A stretch of 64,000 bases of DNA from Methanococcoides orientis (lineage in GTDB: Archaea; Halobacteriota; Methanosarcinia; Methanosarcinales; Methanosarcinaceae), in NCBI RefSeq assembly GCF_021184045.1, contig NZ_CP073710.1, forward strand, positions 1,870,685-1,934,684, in the 5' to 3' direction. Positions 1-8,993 of this stretch are shown piece by piece (within the stretch, counting starts at the first letter, position 1; each line of letters begins with the position of its first letter). The notes under the pieces are model-generated. The model was not told where the DNA came from. It saw only the letters and a list, made by a program, of their open reading frames with translations, and ran no database searches. The translations under genes and the position numbers were made by a program.

Positions 1-1
1 A

Positions 2-1579
2 CTGCTCAGGTACGAGGCCGCAAAGGAGCTGACAGCCGACCTCAGGGATGATACTGAGATTTACGTGAACAGACAGCAGCACCTGATAGACGGTGAGATG
101 TACACCAGCAGCAATGCAGCCCGCTATATTGCAAAAAATGAGGCTTACCTGAAGCTGATGGACGAGATCGAATCACAGAACCGGAAGCTGAACAGCGACC
201 TCAATGATTACCTGCTGGAGAAGCTCACCGAAGCGAACGTTGACATCCCCGGCCTTGACACAGGAGCACTGGACAGCGTGACCTCCGGCTCACTCTCACT
301 TTTCAACAACCCTGCCGTGAGCATGGCAGGCACTGCACTGGGAACCGAGATGGGGATCATCGATACCATGACCATCACAGGCATGCCTGAGAGCAAGTAC
401 AACTGGACCGAAGGGATGACACTGGTGGTGGACCAGTACCCGGACTACCTTTACCATGATCCCGAGTTCGACCTTAGTGGAGAATACGAGCTCAAGGACC
501 CGAAGGGAATGACCATCTACCCCCTGGGCGTGAAGAACACATGCATCTTCTCCACCGGCATTGCAGATGACATCGCCGGCCTCCTGGAAGAGACCAGTTC
601 CCCGGTAAAGGAAGCGACTGCACAGATGGTAAGCAGCAGCATAGAGGACCTCAGTACAGAGGTCAAATCACTGGAGCAGAACCTGAGCGAGCAGGCTATC
701 CCCCTTGACACCACAGCGCTGGACCAAAGAATCAACGGCCTGACCACCACCTACAGCAGCCAGATGAGAGAGGACATCCCCGAAATGGTCGCTCAGGAAG
801 TGAAAGCCGACCCTGTGGTATCCCTCTGGATCACAGAGACAGAAGTTACAACCATCACACAGAATCACCTCAACAGCCTGTCAAACAAAGAGATCATCAA
901 CCAGTCTGCCGACGGAACACTCCCCACCGGCATCTCTGAAAAACTGAGAGCCGAGATCATAAAGGACAATCCAGCCCTCACAGGAGATGAGATGGATGCG
1001 GTCCTCAACCGCCTGGACACCGATGTCCGCGTGGGAATCGCCGAAGGTATCAGCGCCGTGATAATAGATAACAGCGCAATGATCGACGCCTCCTTTGAGG
1101 CCATCAGCAACGAACTCCAGAAACTGACAGACGATGCCACCACACAGCTGAGCGAGGACGTCGCGGACAAGGTCAACAAACGCCTGGAAAGGACCATGAA
1201 GCACGTCCCCATGGGATTGCCTGTACTCCCCCCGCACTGGATGTTCACCGTCAATGTCTGGACGTATGATGTGATCGGCAAGTATGAGTATTTCAGGGTG
1301 ACCGATAACGACAATGAGGTTATTTTGAACACTTATATCGGGCATGAAGGGCAGGTGTATGTGAGAAAGGAAGAAGAGATATACCACCCATTCAAAACTG
1401 ATGAGAACGGTTATCCTCTAAAGATTGGCGATAATAAGAATATAGCATTTAAACAAGCCGGATATGCTGGTACAATCGTAGGTGTCAGCCAAAAAGGCGT
1501 AGGAGACAAAATTGGAGGAAGAGTTGAAGAGTCAATTGGATACTCCGACCTTTCATTTGAATTTGGAGAATTAACATGA
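2..1579 (+). CDS. Large surface/membrane protein, C-terminal part (5' end outside window)
   Basis: The reading frame is open to the left edge, so this is the 3' part of a longer gene; the GTG at 65 is only an internal codon. The visible ~525 residues have long acidic helical stretches with coiled-coil character (about 180-390), then a compact beta-rich end starting near a GLP-PPHW segment. No signal peptide or membrane helix is visible in this part. The C-terminal segment recalls haloarchaeal DUF7286-type membrane proteins that sit with pilin-like genes, but this is from memory and unproven. The stop codon overlaps the start of the next gene by 4 bp, so the two are probably co-translated. Base composition becomes clearly more AT-rich from about 1300 onwards. 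Function unknown. Confidence 0.75.
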   Translation: MLRYEAAKELTADLRDDTEIYVNRQQHLIDGEMYTSSNAARYIAKNEAYLKLMDEIESQNRKLNSDLNDYLLEKLTEANVDIPGLDTGALDSVTSGSLSLFNNPAVSMAGTALGTEMGIIDTMTITGMPESKYNWTEGMTLVVDQYPDYLYHDPEFDLSGEYELKDPKGMTIYPLGVKNTCIFSTGIADDIAGLLEETSSPVKEATAQMVSSSIEDLSTEVKSLEQNLSEQAIPLDTTALDQRINGLTTTYSSQMREDIPEMVAQEVKADPVVSLWITETEVTTITQNHLNSLSNKEIINQSADGTLPTGISEKLRAEIIKDNPALTGDEMDAVLNRLDTDVRVGIAEGISAVIIDNSAMIDASFEAISNELQKLTDDATTQLSEDVADKVNKRLERTMKHVPMGLPVLPPHWMFTVNVWTYDVIGKYEYFRVTDNDNEVILNTYIGHEGQVYVRKEEEIYHPFKTDENGYPLKIGDNKNIAFKQAGYAGTIVGVSQKGVGDKIGGRVEESIGYSDLSFEFGELT

Positions 1580-2172
1580 GATATAGCTTATTGGTAGTTT
1601 GTCTAATCCTGATATTTAGTATTTTTTCAATATCCCCCACTGCTATAGCATACAATCCATATGGGGAAATATACACATACGAAGCTTACTACAATGACGA
1701 AGTTTTAGAGTTAGATGCTGCAAAACCAACACTGAAAATAGATGAACCTTTCAAAGTTAAAGTCGAATTTACTGTGTACAAAGAATACAAAGTTTCAGGA
1801 AAATTAACAGAAATTGGATCTGGGAACTTTGAAGTTGTAGAGGGACCATCTGAAATGGACACATACTCTGTAGCATATTTAAATCCAAATGAATCACATA
1901 CTTTCGAATGGACTGTCAAACCAACAGAAGAGTGGGCAGGTGGATCATTGCCATTGAATTTTCATTACTCAATTGTAGAAAAATACAATCCAGAACCAGT
2001 CGTAAATGATGAGTTTACAATTGTCTATCCCTACATCTCCACCGAATACTACGACGCCCCCGAAACCACACAAACAGAACCCCCGGAAACCGACACAAAC
2101 CAAACCCCAGCATTCACCCTCCCGACTGCCCTACTGGCAATAGCACTTGTTGCCCTGCGCAAAAAGTGCTAA
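1576..2172 (+). CDS. Sarcinarray family MAST-domain surface protein with C-terminal sorting tail
   Basis: A 198-residue secreted protein. It has an N-terminal hydrophobic signal peptide (about 1-25), then a domain starting YNPYGEIYTYEAYYNDE that matches the sarcinarray/MAST family of Methanosarcinales surface proteins as I recall it. It ends in a Thr/Pro/Glu-rich linker, a single hydrophobic helix and a short basic tail (RKKC), the layout of archaeosortase-type sorting signals. The family is known for tandem arrays of paralogues; only one copy is inside this window. The ATG overlaps the stop of the upstream gene (ATGA). The body is AT-rich, but the last ~45 codons return to the GC-richer style of the flanks. 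Role in the cell envelope is inferred. Confidence 0.75.
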   Translation: MRYSLLVVCLILIFSIFSISPTAIAYNPYGEIYTYEAYYNDEVLELDAAKPTLKIDEPFKVKVEFTVYKEYKVSGKLTEIGSGNFEVVEGPSEMDTYSVAYLNPNESHTFEWTVKPTEEWAGGSLPLNFHYSIVEKYNPEPVVNDEFTIVYPYISTEYYDAPETTQTEPPETDTNQTPAFTLPTALLAIALVALRKKC

Positions 2173-2223
2173 TCACTTTTTGGAAACAGACGCAGATTTT
2201 AAAATAATTTGCCAGTAGTGGAA

Positions 2224-2235
2224 TCCTATATATAA
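2224..2235 (+). promoter_or_regulatory. TATA box of the HIT gene
   Basis: A TATATATAAG-like element lies about 35-45 bp upstream of the chosen ATG at 2269. That fits an archaeal TATA box with a very short leader. The upstream gene ends at 2172, so this is the only promoter space available. Confidence 0.5.
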
Positions 2236-2268
2236 GTGAAGACTGCATTATTTGTGAGGAGTCGAAAT

Positions 2269-2679
2269 ATGGATTGTCTGTTCTGCAATATAATAAAGGG
2301 AGATATCCCATCCTACAAGGTCTACGAAGACGAAACGGCCTATGCTTTTCTTGACATAAACCCCTGTTCCAGAGGACACACAGTAGTTGTCCCGAAAACA
2401 CACTACGAAAACTTCACCGACATGCCTGCTGAGGAAGTCGGCACACTTTTCGCCACCGTAAGGATGATCGCAAGACTGGTAGAGGATGCCGTGTCAGCAG
2501 ACGGCTCGAACATCGGCCTGAACAACAAGGCCGCTGCCGGCCAGCTTGTCCCGCATGTCCACATCCATATCATCCCCAGATTCGAAGAAGACGGCGGCGG
2601 ATCCATGCATTCAATTGTATCCGTAAAGGGCGCAGCGGATGATCTGGAGGAGATGGCGGAGCTTTTGGTGATGGAGTAA
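2269..2679 (+). CDS. HIT family nucleotide hydrolase
   Basis: A 136-residue protein of the histidine triad superfamily (Hint/Fhit-like nucleotide phosphoramidase or hydrolase). It begins MDCLFCNII, with a Cys-x2-Cys pair typical of HIT proteins that bind zinc, and carries the catalytic HVHIHII triad near residue 100. Length is normal for the family. An in-frame GTG at 2236 would add 11 residues, but the ATG at 2269 has a good Shine-Dalgarno (GAGGAG about 8 bp upstream) and gives the conserved family N-terminus. It is transcribed alone, convergent with the helicase gene that follows. The true substrate cannot be read from the sequence. Confidence 0.92.
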   Translation: MDCLFCNIIKGDIPSYKVYEDETAYAFLDINPCSRGHTVVVPKTHYENFTDMPAEEVGTLFATVRMIARLVEDAVSADGSNIGLNNKAAAGQLVPHVHIHIIPRFEEDGGGSMHSIVSVKGAADDLEEMAELLVME

Positions 2680-2732
2680 GAAAAAACTGAGGATCAGGTG
2701 TTTGGCAGGATATTAAGTCCAATCAAACTCCA

Positions 2733-5657
2733 TTAACTACTTGGTGCTGTAATGTATTCGTAAATCGAATCTTCAACAGGATGGTTCATCCTATATCTTA
2801 CTTTTACAACTGAAACATTTTTATTGTTATCATCAAGCAAAGTAGCCTCTTCGAAGCTTTCATCTATGGGAGTCACATCGCCCATATAGTAGAAATCGTT
2901 GCTTTCACCATTGCTTTTTTTGATGAATAAAGGCAATCGAAGTCCGTCTCTGTAGTTTCTTATGGTAGAAACATCTTTGCTATCCAATTTTCTTCTAGAT
3001 TTAGACATCCATTCAAATTCAGAATTATTGACAAAACCTTCTTCATATTTTGTAGTACTCGAAATATGCTCTTCTTTGTGATAGTTTACGAATATTGGAC
3101 AATTTGTTTTTTGAGGACTAATTAGATAGCCTCCAACATTTTGTGCTAAAGGATTCTGATCCCAGTTCAGAATTCTAAAAACGTCCTTCCTAGAATATTT
3201 CTGATACAATACGAAACCATCAACATATTTTTTTTTGTCAAAATTGCTATCATAAATTGTTTCTGAATAGTTCAGCATATCATTTACAAAACGCAAGAAG
3301 GTCTCATTTTTGAGTAAGTCTATAAATTTATCACTAAATGAGATAAGTCCATTTGCATAAGAAACTATATTTAAATCATATATTTCACTTACACTCACTA
3401 GTTTTCTATTATGATTTTCAGTTACAAAATCAAAATTGATATTTTTGATACATGATTCTATTGTTTCATCAGAAATTGAGATTCCATATTTATCAAAAAT
3501 AATTGCTTTAAATTCTTCCTTTAACAGAATATTTTCAGAAATCAGTTTTTTAAGAATAATAACTTCCTCGACCCTCTTAGTGTTTGCAATTTCATTAGAG
3601 AATAACTCTAGTAGCTTGATTTCCTTTTGAGAGAGTTTATTTTGTAAGGATTCTTCTTGACCTGATACAAAGTTAAAATAGGATTTTGAATAGTTTACAT
3701 ATAATTGTGGATCTCGGGAACCATGTTCCACAAAATCCATCATCATAGGAATTGTACCAATCTTGAATTTCAAGAGGTCATAATCTTTTACAAGGTCTTT
3801 TTTGAGATGTAAATTTGCTTTGTCTATTGCTGCAAAAATCCTGTCATGCGTAATTTTATCAAAATTAATAGTTGAAGCACCCGGAATGAAACTGCTTCCA
3901 CTTAGCATCAGTTTACGCAACGTATCCTTGTTGTAAGTAGTGTCTCCGTATAACGCAATTGGAACTAAGTAGCTATTATTGTAATTACCGATGAAATCAA
4001 TCACAGTTAGGTATTCTTTATCGTTAGCTTTACGCAATCCCCTTCCTAATTGCTGTACAAAAATGATGGCTGATGCAGTGGGTCTCAACATAATGATTTG
4101 ATTTACTTTTGGAATATCCACCCCTTCATTGAAGATATCAACAGTAAAGATGTAATCTAATTTTTCAGATGGATCATAACTTTCCAATCTGTTTATTGCA
4201 TCAATTCTCTCTTCCTCACTGTTTTTGCCAGATAATGAAATTGTCTTATATCCCCTTTCATTAAATGCATCAGACAATCCCTGACTTTCAACTACACTGC
4301 TACAAAAAATGAGTCCTCTCACACAGCCATTGTCACAGCCATAAAATTCAGCTTTTTCAATGATCCTAGCCACACGTTCTTTTGCTGTTAACAAAGAAAA
4401 AGCTGAATCTTCTTCTAAAACTTGACCATCTACAGTAACATCAGTTACACCAAAATAGTGAAAAGTCGATAACATTTTTTCTTCTAAAGCTCTATGCAGA
4501 CGGATCTCGTATGCAATATTGTGTTCAAATTGAGAAAATATGTCAAAACCATCTGTCCTTTCAGGAGTAGCAGTCATACCTAACAGAAATTCTGGTTTAA
4601 AATAATTGAGGATTTTTTGATAAGTTTCTGCCCCTGCTCTATGGGTTTCGTCTATAACGATATAATCAAAATGCCTTTCATCGAATTGACTTAAATGTGT
4701 ATCTCTTGAAAGGGTTTGGATCGTAGAAAATATAAAATCAGCATCAAGTTCTCTTTTATTTCCTGAGTAAATACCCATGCTTCGAGATTTTCCAAAAATC
4801 TTTTTGAAGCTCTTCATAGCATTTTCTGCAATGTTTCTTCGATGTACTACAAATAAAAACTTTTTTGGATTATATGCTTTCACATCAAATGCAGACAGAT
4901 ATGTTTTCCCTGTTCCAGTCGCAGAAATTAATAAAGCCTTATCTTTATTATTTGACCTTAAATCTTTCAAGTTTGTCAATGCTTCTTTTTGCATTGCATT
5001 GGCAGTTATTGAATCATTGTGGCGATCTTCGATGCTGTTTCTTGAATTTGAAATGATTTTCTTTTTCAAATTATAATCTAATGCATAAGAATTAATGAAT
5101 TCATCATCCACCGATACAGCATTTTCAAACTCATTTTTAAATTCTTTAATTGAATCAGCTATCAATTTTGAATCACACGTAGCTGAAATTTTCAAGTTCC
5201 ACTCTCTATTTGAGCATAATGCATTAGCTGTAAGATTACTACTCCCAATAATCAAATTATATCGATTGCTTTTTTTGAATAGGTATCCTTTTGCATGGAA
5301 ATTACAGTTTACTGCTATCTTTAAGTCAATATTTTTAAACTTTGATAAAGACCTCAATGCTTCTGGCTGAGTGAAATATTGATATTGAGATACCAATACT
5401 TTCCCATTAATTTCAGCTTTTTCAAGTTCTTCAAATGAATTAATTAAACTAGTTACACCACTTTTTGTTGCAAACGCTACTGAAAACCAAAACTCCTCAC
5501 AATTTTTTAATTCTCTAGATATGGTCTGTAGTACTTTTTTCCCATTATCAGTATCATTTACTAGTAATTCTGGGAGAAACTCTTTTTTTGAAGTTAAAGA
5601 CTGGTCAATAAAGCCAGTTTTCAAGCTATCTAATAAAGATACAGGAAAGTTATCCAT
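2733..5657 (-). CDS. PLD nuclease - SF2 helicase - DUF3427 protein (candidate defence effector)
   Basis: A 974-residue multidomain protein. An N-terminal phospholipase-D-like nuclease domain carries a single HKD motif (H121, K123, with GSSNLT at 138-143). A superfamily 2 helicase core follows: Walker A SATGTGKT at 245-252, a DETH Walker B at 336-339, GMTATPERTDG as motif III and a helicase C domain with QLGRGLR as motif VI. The last ~330 residues match the DUF3427 region that usually ends these proteins. The family is predicted to cut or remodel DNA using ATP and is common in genomic islands. It starts 1 bp after the upstream Nudix gene ends, so both form one transcript. Both genes are visibly more AT-rich than their neighbours, which suggests horizontal gain. 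A defence role is inferred. Confidence 0.88.
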   Translation of the reverse strand: MDNFPVSLLDSLKTGFIDQSLTSKKEFLPELLVNDTDNGKKVLQTISRELKNCEEFWFSVAFATKSGVTSLINSFEELEKAEINGKVLVSQYQYFTQPEALRSLSKFKNIDLKIAVNCNFHAKGYLFKKSNRYNLIIGSSNLTANALCSNREWNLKISATCDSKLIADSIKEFKNEFENAVSVDDEFINSYALDYNLKKKIISNSRNSIEDRHNDSITANAMQKEALTNLKDLRSNNKDKALLISATGTGKTYLSAFDVKAYNPKKFLFVVHRRNIAENAMKSFKKIFGKSRSMGIYSGNKRELDADFIFSTIQTLSRDTHLSQFDERHFDYIVIDETHRAGAETYQKILNYFKPEFLLGMTATPERTDGFDIFSQFEHNIAYEIRLHRALEEKMLSTFHYFGVTDVTVDGQVLEEDSAFSLLTAKERVARIIEKAEFYGCDNGCVRGLIFCSSVVESQGLSDAFNERGYKTISLSGKNSEEERIDAINRLESYDPSEKLDYIFTVDIFNEGVDIPKVNQIIMLRPTASAIIFVQQLGRGLRKANDKEYLTVIDFIGNYNNSYLVPIALYGDTTYNKDTLRKLMLSGSSFIPGASTINFDKITHDRIFAAIDKANLHLKKDLVKDYDLLKFKIGTIPMMMDFVEHGSRDPQLYVNYSKSYFNFVSGQEESLQNKLSQKEIKLLELFSNEIANTKRVEEVIILKKLISENILLKEEFKAIIFDKYGISISDETIESCIKNINFDFVTENHNRKLVSVSEIYDLNIVSYANGLISFSDKFIDLLKNETFLRFVNDMLNYSETIYDSNFDKKKYVDGFVLYQKYSRKDVFRILNWDQNPLAQNVGGYLISPQKTNCPIFVNYHKEEHISSTTKYEEGFVNNSEFEWMSKSRRKLDSKDVSTIRNYRDGLRLPLFIKKSNGESNDFYYMGDVTPIDESFEEATLLDDNNKNVSVVKVRYRMNHPVEDSIYEYITAPSS

Positions 5658-5658
5658 T

Positions 5659-6054
5659 TTAACATTCCTTCATTAATTTTGAAACAATTGGAAGATCCGC
5701 TTCAGCCCAATCCAAAATTGATAAATTTTCTGTATTTAACCATTTGAACGCAATGTGTTCTTTCAGATTAAATGTTGAATTTAAGGCACTGCAAATGAAA
5801 CTGTGCATAGTAACACTAAAATCAGGATACTGATGATTTACAGTAAGAAACTCCCTCTCAATTTCTATATTTATATCGAGTTCCTCTAATAATTCACGTT
5901 CCAATGCTTGTTCTTTAGTTTCATCAGGTTCTATTTTTCCACCTGGGAATTCATATTTTAAAGAAATATAATCGTATTTTCCATGATCCCTTTGAACACA
6001 TAGAACTTTATCATCATCCATGATTATTGCTGCAACTACTTCATAGTGCTTCAT
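5659..6054 (-). CDS. Nudix hydrolase, MutT-like (deoxy)NTP pyrophosphohydrolase
   Basis: A 131-residue Nudix protein. The signature GGKIEPDET...RELLEEL is complete, including the REL-x-EEL metal-binding core, and the N-terminus (VVAAIIMDDDKVLCVQRD) is typical of MutT/NudG-like enzymes that cleave modified or non-canonical nucleoside triphosphates. It is the first gene of a two-gene AT-rich operon with the PLD-helicase protein, 1 bp apart. The pairing suggests that a nucleotide signal or modified nucleotide is processed as part of the helicase/nuclease function (inference). A plain housekeeping MutT is possible, but the tight operon argues against it. Confidence 0.88.
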   Translation of the reverse strand: MKHYEVVAAIIMDDDKVLCVQRDHGKYDYISLKYEFPGGKIEPDETKEQALERELLEELDINIEIEREFLTVNHQYPDFSVTMHSFICSALNSTFNLKEHIAFKWLNTENLSILDWAEADLPIVSKLMKEC

Positions 6055-6419
6055 TTGTTTTGTACATCCCGGAAAATATGATAACTGAGATAATTAATAA
6101 ACCTTTTTAAAATTAACAAGGGTCTCTATTATTTTTCAAAAACACAACGATCAGAATAAGGCTAAACAAAGCACTATAGTATAAGTCTTTTAGAAAATAC
6201 AAATATTCCCGCCCAGATTTCTTCCAGCTTGTAATAGAGAATAGTTACCTGCCCGGCCTGTTTGGATTAAGAGAGAACTGTGAAGTCGGCCACGATGAAC
6301 ATATTGATGCATTGATGCCATGATTCCGGTATTGCCCTGAAAAATGTGCCTCTGCATATTGTTTTTACAATCACTTCATACAGAAATACGGAGGAAAGGA
6401 TTTAAATATAACATGTTAG
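6055..6419. other. Non-coding gap between the Nudix gene and a small membrane ORF
   Basis: About 365 bp. The part next to the Nudix start (6060-6160) is AT-rich and should hold the minus-strand promoter of the Nudix/helicase operon. The rest has no convincing reading frame. A 13-bp stretch near 6209 resembles the 3' end of tRNA genes, but no tRNA can be folded around it. Confidence 0.4.
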
Positions 6420-6680
6420 ATGGTATACCCAAATCCAATGCAAATTTGTATTGAATGTTATGAAGTGGTGGTAGTCATTCAAGATAAAAAAATTAAAATA
6501 ATAATCGTTTCGTTAGTCGCAATTTCTTTGTTGCTGATATATAATTTAAGCTCTCTTTTAGGAAGGAATATAAGTTCACATAAAGCGATACCCTTGCTTT
6601 TGGTCACAGTGGGATTTGCGACCATCGGGACGCTCTACCTGCTGGAAGCCAGGAGGACTAAACCGGAAAAACGGCAATGA
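6420..6680 (+). CDS. Small two-helix membrane protein, hypothetical
   Basis: An 86-codon frame encoding two hydrophobic segments (about residues 25-47 and 55-75) and a basic C-terminus (RRTKPEKRQ). No family is recognised. The start is uncertain: the ATG at 6420 has no clear Shine-Dalgarno and an internal start is possible. It stands alone between the AT-rich helicase module and a convergent histidine kinase. It may be a real small membrane protein or a chance frame. Confidence 0.4.
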   Translation: MVYPNPMQICIECYEVVVVIQDKKIKIIIVSLVAISLLLIYNLSSLLGRNISSHKAIPLLLVTVGFATIGTLYLLEARRTKPEKRQ

Positions 6681-6851
6681 AAGCGACCATGTTATCGAGA
6701 GCTAAGTCGTCCTGTCAGAGCGCTGTGGTTTTCTTTGAATGTCCGGGATAAGATACTCCACAATCATTTTTTAAAAACAAAAGGGAAAAGTGGGGTTGAA
6801 GTACGATGAGAAAAATAAAAATGAGTATTCAGCAAATGAGATACTGATTTT

Positions 6852-8171
6852 TTAAAAGTCCGAATTCAGAGGCTTTGTTGGGATAGTAAATCCAAATGTA
6901 CTTCCGTTTTCAACCTCACTTTCAACCCAGATCTCGCCTCCATGCGTTTCTACGAAATTTTTAGCAATCGCAAGCCCAAGGCCCACACCTCCGTATTTCC
7001 GCGTAATTGAGCCATCAAGTTGTACAAAGGGTATGAAAAGTCTTTTTTGTTCTTCTGAAGAAATGCCAATACCTGTATCCCTTACAGAGATTTCCATGAA
7101 CTGGTCGGATCTTTTTGCTGTTACTGACACAGAGCCTTTTGGTGGTGTGAACTTTATAGCATTTTCAGTAAGGTGGTATAAAGTTTGCTTGATCTTTTCC
7201 TTATCTGCATATATAGTTCCTAAATTTGTATCAATATCAAATGTCAGGTTAATGTCTTTTGATGCAGAGAAAGGCATCAGCGATGTTTCAACTTCCTTAA
7301 CAACATCCGGTACACTGAATGGATTAACCTCAAGGTTCATTTTCATAAGCTCAATATTGGAAATACTCAATACATTGTTGAAGATACCCAATAATTGCTT
7401 CCCGTTCTTCAAAACGATTTTAGCACATTTCATCTGTTTTTCAGTTAAGTTCTCATCAACCAGCACATTCGAAAAACCGATGATTGAATTTAAAGGTGTT
7501 CTGAGTTCATGGCTTACATTCCTTAATAACTCAGTTTTTGCCTTGTTGGCAGCTTCAGCGGCGAATTTTCCATCTATCATTGCTTTTTCTGCCTTTTTGA
7601 ACTCGGTGATGTCCACCGACGAACCCATTATACCCAGGGGTTCACCATCTTTGTTCAATACCATGTTTGCCGAAAGGAGTAGCGGAAATTCCGTACCATC
7701 TTTTTTTATACCTGTCACTTCCCCTTCCCACCTTTTTTCAGAAAGCAACGTTCCCAGAATTTTTTCGGCTCGTCCATTCCTCTTCCAAAATTCTAAAATG
7801 GGTCTTCCCAAAATTTGGGTTTCATCATCATATCCCCACAACCTGAGAAACGCAGGATTAACATAAGTCAAATTGGCATTGAGATCTGCAAAACCAATGG
7901 CATTGATGGATGTTTCGACAGCATTTTCTTTTATTAAAAGTTTCTCTGACAACTGCTTTGTTTTATGGTTCACTGATTGATAGCCCAGGATTGAAAAAAT
8001 AGGTAAATAAACACAAAGCGCTGTGACCATTATCAGGAGATATGATAAAGGCAAGTCCGTCGCAACATAAATAAGTGCAACTATAATTATGATTGAAAAT
8101 ACGACTATGCCGTAACAGACAACCATAAATAGTTTCCAAAGATCTTCCTCTCCCCAGGACAGCCGATCCAT
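6852..8171 (-). CDS. Membrane-bound PAS sensor histidine kinase
   Basis: 439 residues. Two N-terminal transmembrane helices (about 12-37 and 42-64) leave almost no external loop, so the ligand is probably sensed in the membrane or cytoplasm. A PAS domain covers about 83-195. HisKA has the phospho-acceptor H221 in NVSHELRTPLNS. The HATPase domain shows the N box around N337, DTGIG (365-369) and GGVGLGL (394-400). All catalytic motifs are intact. No response regulator is adjacent, which is common in Methanosarcinales, where many kinases are orphans. The signal is unknown. Confidence 0.9.
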   Translation of the reverse strand: MDRLSWGEEDLWKLFMVVCYGIVVFSIIIIVALIYVATDLPLSYLLIMVTALCVYLPIFSILGYQSVNHKTKQLSEKLLIKENAVETSINAIGFADLNANLTYVNPAFLRLWGYDDETQILGRPILEFWKRNGRAEKILGTLLSEKRWEGEVTGIKKDGTEFPLLLSANMVLNKDGEPLGIMGSSVDITEFKKAEKAMIDGKFAAEAANKAKTELLRNVSHELRTPLNSIIGFSNVLVDENLTEKQMKCAKIVLKNGKQLLGIFNNVLSISNIELMKMNLEVNPFSVPDVVKEVETSLMPFSASKDINLTFDIDTNLGTIYADKEKIKQTLYHLTENAIKFTPPKGSVSVTAKRSDQFMEISVRDTGIGISSEEQKRLFIPFVQLDGSITRKYGGVGLGLAIAKNFVETHGGEIWVESEVENGSTFGFTIPTKPLNSDF

Positions 8172-8486
8172 AATAAATAATTGGAATTAAAAATATATAA
8201 GACGTGTTATTGACTGCATGAGTAATCCTCAATTTATGAGATCTCCAGCCAAAAACAGCTTATGGATTATGGTTTGGGAATCTTGAGATTCAATTCACCA
8301 TATTTTCAGTATTCTCAACTGTTGCAACCCTCATGATGTGGAAGAAATTCTCGTCGTATGCTGTGTTGCAGTGACAAATGCATGACAAACATCATGAATG
8401 GGTGTGGAAGGGAGTAAAGACCTGATATTATTTATCAAAAATGAAAATAGTGTGGTCAACATTTGGACCAGATCACCAAATCGCTC
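8172..8486. other. Non-coding gap before the histidine kinase gene
   Basis: About 315 bp between the kinase start (minus strand) and the end of the MCM-like gene. The bases next to 8171 are AT-rich and likely hold the kinase promoter. I see no RNA gene, repeat or credible reading frame. Confidence 0.35.
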
Positions 8487-8993
8487 TTAATGCTCCTCAT
8501 CCGGTAAATGTGCACAACCCTGGCGCCTAAGTTTTGCAATACACTTATCAGCGAGTTCTCGTCCAATATGTAAATTTGAGGCTTTCCGGTAAACATCTTC
8601 AAGTAACACTTTATCGGAAGGGGAAGAAAGTCGGAGCTGGTCGATTATTTCACGTATGACCTCTATATCTCCACTTGAAACTGTCACCTCTTTATTGTCG
8701 GCAGACAGTTCCTTTTCTTTAATTTTTTCAATTGAGTTAGCTTCTAAAACAAAATCGCCGGTAGTAGATGTTGATCTGAAGTCTGCTTTTAGTACCCCGG
8801 TTGCAATGATCTTATCTTTAACATTAACAGCGTCCACCAGATCCCCTTCCAGATGAAGGATCAATGACCTTGGGTCATAAACATTATCGAATTCCCTGAT
8901 CTCGATCTGCTGAGAATTATTTATGGTTGAAACTTCACCCTCAACAGAAATTGTATTTGAAATGTCCTTGCTTCTAATATCTCTTATTTTCAA
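8487..8993 (-). CDS. MCM-derived OB-fold/winged-helix protein without AAA+ ATPase domain
   Basis: 168 residues. Positions 1-90 (KIRDIRSKDIS-x2-ISVEG, later PRSLILHLEGDLVD and FVLEANSIE) read like the DNA-binding OB-fold of archaeal MCM helicases. Positions 108-166 (a DKVLLEDVYRKAS segment, then IGRELADKCIAKLRRQG) read like the MCM C-terminal winged helix. The MCM zinc finger, helical domain A and the whole AAA+ motor are absent, joined by a short acidic linker. The frame is intact, so it is not a simple pseudogene. It could bind single-stranded DNA or modulate MCM or another replication factor. The assignment rests on motif memory and needs a profile search. Confidence 0.65.
   Translation of the reverse strand: MKIRDIRSKDISNTISVEGEVSTINNSQQIEIREFDNVYDPRSLILHLEGDLVDAVNVKDKIIATGVLKADFRSTSTTGDFVLEANSIEKIKEKELSADNKEVTVSSGDIEVIREIIDQLRLSSPSDKVLLEDVYRKASNLHIGRELADKCIAKLRRQGCAHLPDEEH

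Noticed and set aside
865-1387. Two overlapping antisense frames opposite the first gene.
   Set aside because: They lie within a clearly coding region and show no family features.
6205-6225. TCCCGCCCAGATTT resembles the 3' end of tRNA-Gln at 14608-14620, a possible attachment-site scar for the helicase module.
   Set aside because: Only ~13 bp match with one mismatch, no second copy at the far side of the module, and no integrase near it.
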